Assembly: GCA_039197915.1 (NCBI GenBank)
Contig: JBCCTV010000002.1
Span: 1-38,614 of the forward strand
DNA from: JAJFFW01 sp039197915
GTDB taxonomy: Bacteria; Pseudomonadota; Alphaproteobacteria; Caulobacterales; Parvularculaceae
Length of the DNA: 38,614 bases
Direction: 5' to 3'
The notes beneath the pieces are model-generated. The model had not been told where the DNA came from. It saw nothing but the letters and a program-made list of their open reading frames with translations, and searched no databases. A program made the position numbers and the translations under genes. Position 1 is the first letter of the stretch, and every line of letters begins with the position of its first letter. Below, piece by piece: positions 32,863-38,614 of this stretch.

Positions 32863-35766
32863 CTACTGAAGATTGAAGCTGATGGTAGCGACAGTGACCT
32901 GCATCGCCCGGTGTAAGGCTGCGCTATCATTTCCAGCGGGATCGTATGTCCCGTCTTCGCCATAGACCGCGCCAACAATTTCCTCGAACTCGCGCCGAAC
33001 ACACCGATCGTGCATCGCAATCTGGCAAAGATAAGCAGCGACGCCTTCCGCCGTGCGCGCTGGCGCTCGGTCAAGAAGCTGTCGCTCGTCTACATCGACC
33101 TTCCAGAAACCTCTCACATACTCAACGCTTCCGGCTACTTTGGATGAAACGGATGCCGCACCGGTCCACGCGCCAGAAACTTCAGGCAAGCCAGTCGGCG
33201 CGCCAAAAACAAAGGGATCATATCCTGACGCATTCATAAGTATTTCAAGTCGTCTAGTAAAAAGTCGGTAATCGCCATTATCCGCTTGGATCGGCAATGT
33301 ACGTACTAGTGCTACTACAGCTTCAAAAGGCGTTTTATATTTCGAGTGATACGCAGACGCTTCGCGTCGAAATTCGTCAGATAAGAGAATAGTTCTTACG
33401 ACTTCACGAATTGATCCGTCTGTCGCCAAAAATCGCTGGGAACATGTAGAAACAAGTGATGGTGGCGGGGTATCCGCAACAAAAAATTGTGTTAATTTTC
33501 CACAGATAAATCGTGCTGTATCTGGATGGGCGGCTAAAGCATCAAGCAGCGCATCTAACTCTTGAGCTCCATCCTGCCCCTCACGTCCGTCGATCGTGAG
33601 ATTTAAGAAGGATATAAACTTATTGGACGTGTCGTGATCATTGGGAAAAAAATCAATCTCCCAGAAGAATGGATCTCCCTGTTGCCTATCGTCATTAGTC
33701 AATACAGGTCGCCATCCAGTAACAACCTTTGCAACTTCAACAATATCTTCTTCAGTATACGATGAATTTACACCAACCGTATGCAGCTCAAGCAATTCTC
33801 TTGCATAGTTCTCATTTCCATTTCCACGCCGGTTATCCCTATTATCAAGGTATGCAGACATTACTGGGCTTTTCGCGCTTATTTCCAGAAGGTTGCGAAA
33901 ACCACCCAAAGAATTTCTTCGAAATTCGGTGCGTTCTTCAAATTCTTCAGAAGCAGGACCAAGCTTTTGAGGAGTGGTGTAAAAATGGTTTTCCCAAAAA
34001 TTGGTCAGAAGTTCTTCTAACTGGCGCTCGGTGTAAATTGCATGTCCAATTGCAGAATGACGTAGATCCGCCACGCTACTCAAGCCGGTAGGTTCAAAAA
34101 ACCCATCCGGGTTGATCGCATCGAGCGGTGCGTTATTGATTGAGGCCGGGTTTAATTGCTCTTCGACAAAGGCTTCGTAGCCAATCGATCGTGCACGCGC
34201 CATCATTGCGGGTGTGGCGCCAAATGTAATCCGTGAAAGGAGGTGCTCTAGCTCGTCGGCTGTGTTTGACACAATTAAGTTCACTTCCGTCCGCGCATCG
34301 GGCGCCGCGCCGGCTGCATCATCGCGCACAATGACAGTGAAGTTGCCCTCACTTGTAATTTCGTCTTCAAAAATTCGGGCGGCAAAATTACCCGTAGTCG
34401 GATCAAGTGGCACAGTCCTGCGTGCGCCCGTTACCGATCCGGTAGGACCAAGAACCTCTACCGAAACCAACCCACCCTGCGGGTTAGTCACGCGGCCGGT
34501 GATTGTCGCGCCACGAGGCGTAGCCGTCTCAAGACCGGTAATGGTTGATGCAAAGACACGCGTTTGACCGAATGTTGGCGAAACCGAAACATCCGTGTTT
34601 GGAACGGTCAGTATCGTGACTGGTGAACTCGGGTCTGCGAGTGCAGAGACGTCGCCTGACCAGCCGCGAAAGCCCTGTCCTACTGGAGGCGTGTTTGCGC
34701 GCACGACAACCCGCGACCCAGCAACGAAGTTACCGGACCCGACGCCATCTGAAACCGATACCGAAAATCTTGATGCAGATGGGTTTGAATTCGGCGGGGC
34801 CGTAACAGTCGGTGGTGCGGGTGGGGCCGCGCTAGGCGGATTGGCGCCGTCTGATGGCGGCGGCGTCATATCCTGCGACGTAGGCGTTTCTGACATGGCC
34901 GGCGGCAACGTCACGACTTCGGGCGCCGGCGCCTCCGCATCGCGGTACACGGCGAATACATTCGCGCCGCTTTCCCCGACCGTCAGGTCGGTTTGCGGCG
35001 CCATCGGATCGGCGAGCATGGCGACGTCGCCAGCCCAGCGCACAAATTCGCGCCCTTCGCTCGGCGTCGCGGTGATTGAAACCCGTTGTCCGACACGAAC
35101 ATAGTCAGAGAGCTCGCCATTAATCGTTGCGCGCGCAATTGACCGATTTGAAACAGCGACTTCCACTGCTCGCTCTCTCAAACGCTCGCGCAGACGGGAA
35201 CGCAAACCGCGACGTTCCTCGACAACGCCGCGTAACCGATCATTCCTAGACTGAAAAATTCGGGCTGCGGCGGTTGCCTCTTGGGTGGGCCGCAAATTCA
35301 CCATCGATTCCATGGTGTTTCGGGCGCGCGCATCACCGATCGTACTGGCGTTTTCCGCGGCAGGCGAAACAGACATGCTTGTCGGCGAATTCTGAGACGC
35401 AGATGGAAGAAGTTCAGTAGCCGAACCGCCCATTGGGCGGACCGTCAACGAAGAGGGCATGCGCCCAACTGGCGTTTCGATTGTGACCTCAACAGAGCCT
35501 TGCGAGAGCGCGATCGATGCGCTTTGCACACCCGTGCTGGGATCGATGACTGTGGCGCCGTTGACGGCAACGCGCGCCTCGGAGTTCGCACCAACTGCGA
35601 ACGTGTAGATCCCTGGCCGTTCAACGGCGAACTCACCACTCACAAACGAACCGCCATCCTCTGAACGGACGTTTTCTAGTGAAGAGGCATTGGCAGTTCC
35701 AATACACAAGGCGTGCGCAGAAACGCTCAACAGTGCAGCGGCGGCAAATTTTGATACTCGTAACAT
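32863..35766 (-). CDS. large exported DUF1800 protein with two InlB-like repeats
   Basis: A 967-residue secreted protein. A Sec signal peptide ends at about residue 27 (TANA). A first domain at 30-115 is beta-rich (GIYTFAVGANSEARVAVNG), like a PA14-type carbohydrate or adhesion module. Two divergent InlB B-repeat-like units follow, one near 220-272 (VRVGQRVSITATPSEGREF, then VRWAGDV) and one near 340-395 (VAGSRVVVRANTP, then FRGWSGDV), separated by a Pro-rich linker. An Ig-like segment leads to a DUF1800 domain at about 500-967 (EHLLSRITFGATPAMMARA, FWENHFYTTPQKLG, NYARELLELHTVGV, VAKVVTGWRP). The function of DUF1800 is unknown. Part of the DUF1800 coding region is much more AT-rich than the rest. 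It leads the T2SS operon and is a likely substrate. Confidence 0.9.
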   Translation of the reverse strand: MLRVSKFAAAALLSVSAHALCIGTANASSLENVRSEDGGSFVSGEFAVERPGIYTFAVGANSEARVAVNGATVIDPSTGVQSASIALSQGSVEVTIETPVGRMPSSLTVRPMGGSATELLPSASQNSPTSMSVSPAAENASTIGDARARNTMESMVNLRPTQEATAAARIFQSRNDRLRGVVEERRGLRSRLRERLRERAVEVAVSNRSIARATINGELSDYVRVGQRVSITATPSEGREFVRWAGDVAMLADPMAPQTDLTVGESGANVFAVYRDAEAPAPEVVTLPPAMSETPTSQDMTPPPSDGANPPSAAPPAPPTVTAPPNSNPSASRFSVSVSDGVGSGNFVAGSRVVVRANTPPVGQGFRGWSGDVSALADPSSPVTILTVPNTDVSVSPTFGQTRVFASTITGLETATPRGATITGRVTNPQGGLVSVEVLGPTGSVTGARRTVPLDPTTGNFAARIFEDEITSEGNFTVIVRDDAAGAAPDARTEVNLIVSNTADELEHLLSRITFGATPAMMARARSIGYEAFVEEQLNPASINNAPLDAINPDGFFEPTGLSSVADLRHSAIGHAIYTERQLEELLTNFWENHFYTTPQKLGPASEEFEERTEFRRNSLGGFRNLLEISAKSPVMSAYLDNRDNRRGNGNENYARELLELHTVGVNSSYTEEDIVEVAKVVTGWRPVLTNDDRQQGDPFFWEIDFFPNDHDTSNKFISFLNLTIDGREGQDGAQELDALLDALAAHPDTARFICGKLTQFFVADTPPPSLVSTCSQRFLATDGSIREVVRTILLSDEFRREASAYHSKYKTPFEAVVALVRTLPIQADNGDYRLFTRRLEILMNASGYDPFVFGAPTGLPEVSGAWTGAASVSSKVAGSVEYVRGFWKVDVDERQLLDRAPARTAEGVAAYLCQIAMHDRCVRREFEEIVGAVYGEDGTYDPAGNDSAALHRAMQVTVATISFNLQ

Positions 35767-36197
35767 CGACCGTAAGCTCCAGCATTAATCTTTGGATTAA
35801 GCTTCTGATGCTCACGATCATCGGGGCAGGACCCTAACGCCGCCTTGTTCCGTTACGATAAATTTGCACCTAAATCGGCTGTAATCTTACTCAAAATCTG
35901 AGGCTGAAAACTGAAAAAACAAAGTATATCAATGCGGTAAGAACGCCGACCTAGTCTTTAAAGTTGTATGAAAATCTTATCTTACAGAAAGTTATCATCG
36001 ACTGGCGGACACTTCATGTTCGTAAACTTTGAAATAAATTTAGTACTTAAGAGATCGTTACTTTATTAATAAAGTATACGAATTTTAATATTCGCATACG
36101 CGCAAGAAGCGCCCAGCTATTCGCGCGAAGCGGACGGGCACTTCGCAACGTAGCTCGGTCAACAAAGACGATGAAACTGGAGAAAACGCGCCGCGCT
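35767..36197. other. 431-bp AT-rich intergenic region upstream of the DUF1800/T2SS operon
   Basis: No gene is supported here; an open frame at 36085-36315 overlaps secF in another frame and has no family features. The segment 35860-36090 is markedly AT-rich and contains two adjoining palindromes. It must include the promoter of the downstream operon, and the end of the secDF transcript. Confidence 0.6.
36059..36099. repeat. two adjoining palindromes
   Basis: The first is a perfect 18-bp palindrome, tactttattaataaagta, at 36059-36076. The second at 36074-36099 has 10-bp arms gtatacgaat and attcgcatac with one mismatch around a 6-base centre. They overlap by three bases. They look like binding sites for a dimeric regulator, about 290-340 bp upstream of the DUF1800 start. 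Confidence 0.75.
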
Positions 36198-37181
36198 TTA
36201 TGCGTCCGCAGACTTTGCCACTGCCGCGGTAGACCAATCGCGTTTCACGCCGGTTGCCAACAATAAAGGCGCAGCGACAAAGATGGACGAATAAGTACCG
36301 ATCAGCACGCCCCATATCATGGCGAATGTGAACCCTCTCAGGACATCGCCGCCGATCACATAAAGCGCAATCAACGCGAGCAAGGTTGTTACAGACGTCA
36401 TGACCGTCCTGGATAGGGTGTCGTTGATCGATAGATCAAGAACCTCAGCAAGGGGCCGTTTTTTATATTTCCGGAGGTTCTCACGCACGCGGTCATAGAC
36501 AACAACTGTGTCATTCATGGAATAGCCGACAATCGTCAGGATTGCTGCAATGATCGCGAGACTGAATTCCAGCCGTGTGACCGCAAATACCCCGAGCGTT
36601 ATAATGACGTCGTGGACCAGCGCCAGGATTGCGCCGATTGAAAACTGCCACTCGAACCGAAACCAAATGTAAATCAGCATCATGCCGATCGCCAAAACAA
36701 CGGCGAGGACGCCCCGCTCGATCAATTCGCCAGATACGGCGGGACCAACGACATCGATCCTGCGAAAACGGATGTCTTCGCCGAGGAGGCTGCGCAATGC
36801 ATTTTGCACAGACTGGGCTGCGGTTTGTTGCGCTTGCTCGGCCGCTTTTTTGACGTCTTCGCTCGCCTCCGGATCCACGAGCTGCTGCTCTAGAAAAACA
36901 ACAACACCCTTCTCGGCCCCGGCTACGTCCTGAATTTCTTGAACACGGAAGTCACCAAGATTTAACGCGCCAACAGCGTTTCTAACGGCGTCAAGATTGA
37001 TTGGGTCATCATCGGCAACTTCGACGGTAACACCGCCGCGAAAGTCCACGCCGAAGTTTAAGCCAGCTGTTACAACCGCAAAAATCGATCCGATGATCAG
37101 GACGACTGATAACGCGGCGGCGACAAACCGTTGGCGCGTAAACGGGATCTCAGTGTTTTCGGGAACAAGTTTAATCAGCAT
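36198..37181 (-). CDS. secF: protein translocase subunit SecF
   Basis: SecF works with SecD to drive late Sec export using the proton gradient. The 327-residue protein has an N-terminal helix (FVAAALSVVLIIGSIFAVV), the GLNFGVDFRGGVTVEV motif, a periplasmic domain and five further helices including FRFEWQFSIGAILALVHDV and the conserved GYSMNDTVVVYDRVREN. The ATG at 37181 is 4 bp after the secD stop, so the two are co-transcribed. Confidence 0.96.
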   Translation of the reverse strand: MLIKLVPENTEIPFTRQRFVAAALSVVLIIGSIFAVVTAGLNFGVDFRGGVTVEVADDDPINLDAVRNAVGALNLGDFRVQEIQDVAGAEKGVVVFLEQQLVDPEASEDVKKAAEQAQQTAAQSVQNALRSLLGEDIRFRRIDVVGPAVSGELIERGVLAVVLAIGMMLIYIWFRFEWQFSIGAILALVHDVIITLGVFAVTRLEFSLAIIAAILTIVGYSMNDTVVVYDRVRENLRKYKKRPLAEVLDLSINDTLSRTVMTSVTTLLALIALYVIGGDVLRGFTFAMIWGVLIGTYSSIFVAAPLLLATGVKRDWSTAAVAKSADA

Positions 37182-37185
37182 AAGG

Positions 37186-38614
37186 TTATAGAGTTATAGT
37201 TTTTGGCCGTTTGGAAAGTAGGTACGCGCCGGCGAGCATGCGCGTGAGAACAAAAGCGGTGAATACGGACGTTAAAACCCCAAACGCCAGTGTGACAGCA
37301 AAGCCGCGAACGGGCCCCGCGCCAAGCTGAAACATAATCAACGCCGCGAGGAATGTCGTGACGTTTGCGTCGAGGATCGCGGACCAGGCACGCTGGTAGC
37401 CTGTTTCAACGGCGACAATCGGCGCCTTTCCTGCCCGAAGCTCTTCGCGGATGCGTTCAAAGATCAGAACATTTGCGTCGACCGCCATGCCGATTGTTAG
37501 AACAATGCCCGCTATCCCAGGTAGAGTGAGCGTTGATCCGAACAGGGATAATACGCCGGCAATTAATATGACATTCGCGATCAGCGCAATGTTGGCGTAA
37601 AGGCCAAAGCGCCCATACGACAACACCATGTAAACAACGACGCCTATAAAACCGACGATGAGAGCGAGCGTGCCGGCGCGCACTGAATCAGCGCCGAGGT
37701 CAGGGCCGACCGAGCGCTGCTCAACAATTTGGAGAGGCGCCGGTAACGCGCCAGCCTGGATGAGTGTGGCGATGCGGCTTGCTTCTTCCGCGGAAAAAGA
37801 CCCGGTAATACGTCCCTGCCCCGCCGTAATCGCTGATTGAATACGGGGCGCCGAGATGATCTCCCCGTCGAGAACGATCGCAAACAACTCGCCAATCCGC
37901 TCATTCGTGAAATCTGCAAACCTTTTCCCGCCGCGACCGTCAAAACTAAAGTTGATTTGAAACCCGCCGCCTTCCGGGTTGAGTTGCGCCGACGCACTTT
38001 CCACCATGTCGCCGGTAATTACGGGGTCTTCGAATAAAACAAGCGCACCCCCGCCCTCGCTTGCGGCAAATGGCACGACGAGGCGCCCCGGCGGAAGCAG
38101 GTCCTCCTCGCCGACCTCAACTTGGACGGTCGGGTCGTGTTGGTGGAACGAAAGCTGGCCTTCCTCCCCAAGGAGCCGCTTTAGTCGTTCCGGGTCATTA
38201 TCGCCCGGCACTTGGACAACGATCCGATTCGCGCCCTGGGGTTGGATAGACACTTCTTTGTTGCCAGCGGGGTCAATCCGCCGACGGATGACTGTCATAG
38301 ACGCTGAGACGGCGTCAGTCTGATACTTACGCTGAGCATCGCCAGTCAGCGCCACCGTGATGCGCGCGCCCTCGTTGGAGACAGTGTATTGGCGCGACCC
38401 GAACGCCAAGGCGGCGTCGTTGCGGGTTGCATCCCGCGAACGTTTTAGCGCGTCGTCTAATTGGTTTTCATCTTCAAGCCGGAACGATATCTGGCGCGCC
38501 GCTTCATCTAAAGCCACCCGACCGTTAGCAATGCGTATCCGATCGACGCCCTCTTGACGGGACGGGCGCAGCGCGCGCTGCACGCTCCGACGCGCGCCGG
38601 CAAGGCGATCGCGA
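37186..38614 (-). CDS. secD: protein translocase subunit SecD (N-terminus cut off by window edge)
   Basis: SecD is the larger partner of SecF. About 475 residues are present; the frame stays open to the window end (RDRLAGARRS precedes the visible part), so the start lies beyond it. The P1 region has VIRRRIDPAGNKEVSIQPQG and VQVPGDNDPERLKRLLG, then VLDGEIISAPRIQSAI. The membrane part includes GPDLGADSVRAG and the conserved TIGMAVDANVLIFERIREELR with the important aspartate. A GTG at 38583 is not taken as the start, because the protein is visibly truncated compared with the family. Confidence 0.96.
   Translation of the reverse strand, partial: RDRLAGARRSVQRALRPSRQEGVDRIRIANGRVALDEAARQISFRLEDENQLDDALKRSRDATRNDAALAFGSRQYTVSNEGARITVALTGDAQRKYQTDAVSASMTVIRRRIDPAGNKEVSIQPQGANRIVVQVPGDNDPERLKRLLGEEGQLSFHQHDPTVQVEVGEEDLLPPGRLVVPFAASEGGGALVLFEDPVITGDMVESASAQLNPEGGGFQINFSFDGRGGKRFADFTNERIGELFAIVLDGEIISAPRIQSAITAGQGRITGSFSAEEASRIATLIQAGALPAPLQIVEQRSVGPDLGADSVRAGTLALIVGFIGVVVYMVLSYGRFGLYANIALIANVILIAGVLSLFGSTLTLPGIAGIVLTIGMAVDANVLIFERIREELRAGKAPIVAVETGYQRAWSAILDANVTTFLAALIMFQLGAGPVRGFAVTLAFGVLTSVFTAFVLTRMLAGAYLLSKRPKTITL

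Noticed and set aside
34595..35104. Long plus-strand open frame (169 codons) opposite the DUF1800 gene
   Set aside because: It is the shadow of the low-complexity, GC-rich linker on the other strand; the DUF1800 protein has a signal peptide and family domains.
36125..36146. Hairpin gcgaag/cttcgc as a secF terminator
   Set aside because: Only a 6-bp stem with a 10-base loop and no T run on the minus strand.
36085..36315. Open frame reaching from the intergenic region into secF
   Set aside because: It overlaps the secF C-terminus in another frame, lacks a recognisable family and has no good start.
1..38614. tRNA, rRNA, prophage or insertion sequence
   Set aside because: No cloverleaf with a GTTCRA loop, ribosomal RNA block, transposase or integrase was found on reading through both strands; a tRNA scan was not possible.

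Overview
The window is a stretch of alphaproteobacterial chromosome with no sign of phage, plasmid or insertion sequence. The lineage call rests on SciP (the DUF1153 cell-cycle regulator), an adjacent FlhF-type GTPase, a plausible CtrA box, a ParE of alphaproteobacterial type and alphaproteobacterial-style SPOR domains. A marine dimorphic group such as Parvularculales, Hyphomonadaceae or Caulobacterales fits best, but the genus cannot be fixed from the sequence alone.

Layout. 1-1.9 kb: partial panB, a GNAT acetyltransferase and apt, all on the minus strand. 2-5.2 kb: two tandem paralogous TadG-like proteins, each with an N-terminal membrane anchor, a von Willebrand A fold and a cysteine-rich insert. 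5.3-8.1 kb: a crotonase-family gene that overlaps parE by one base. 8.1-9 kb: a small unknown gene, an array of eight 13-bp tandem repeats and a DUF2905 membrane protein. 9-11.6 kb: a GT4 glycosyltransferase, then nrdB with a clear terminator and a candidate NrdR box. 11.7-16.3 kb: a secreted protein of unknown function, a divergent Lrp/LysE pair, a DUF2855 protein, a PsiE-like protein and a YkgJ cysteine-cluster protein. 16.3-19.3 kb: mnmA, sciP and flhF.

The most interesting part is 19.5-35.8 kb. A long minus-strand cluster, probably one or two transcription units, runs DUF1800 protein, DUF1501 protein, gspL, gspM, a short gspC, then gspD, E, F, G, H, I, J and K. This is a type II secretion system (T2SS) in an L-M-C-D-to-K order, led by two exported proteins that are good candidates for its cargo. 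The secretin GspD looks like a lipoprotein and ends in a SPOR (peptidoglycan-binding) domain. Directly convergent with gspK is a beta-barrel protein that ends in a related SPOR domain with the same C-x6-C ending. Together these suggest a T2SS anchored to the cell wall by SPOR domains, with a self-piloting secretin in place of GspS and GspAB. The prepilin peptidase GspO, a GspC PDZ domain, GspS and GspAB are not in the window.

35.8-36.2 kb is an AT-rich gap with two adjoining palindromes, upstream of the cluster. The window ends in secF and a secD truncated at its 5' end, both part of the Sec export machinery.
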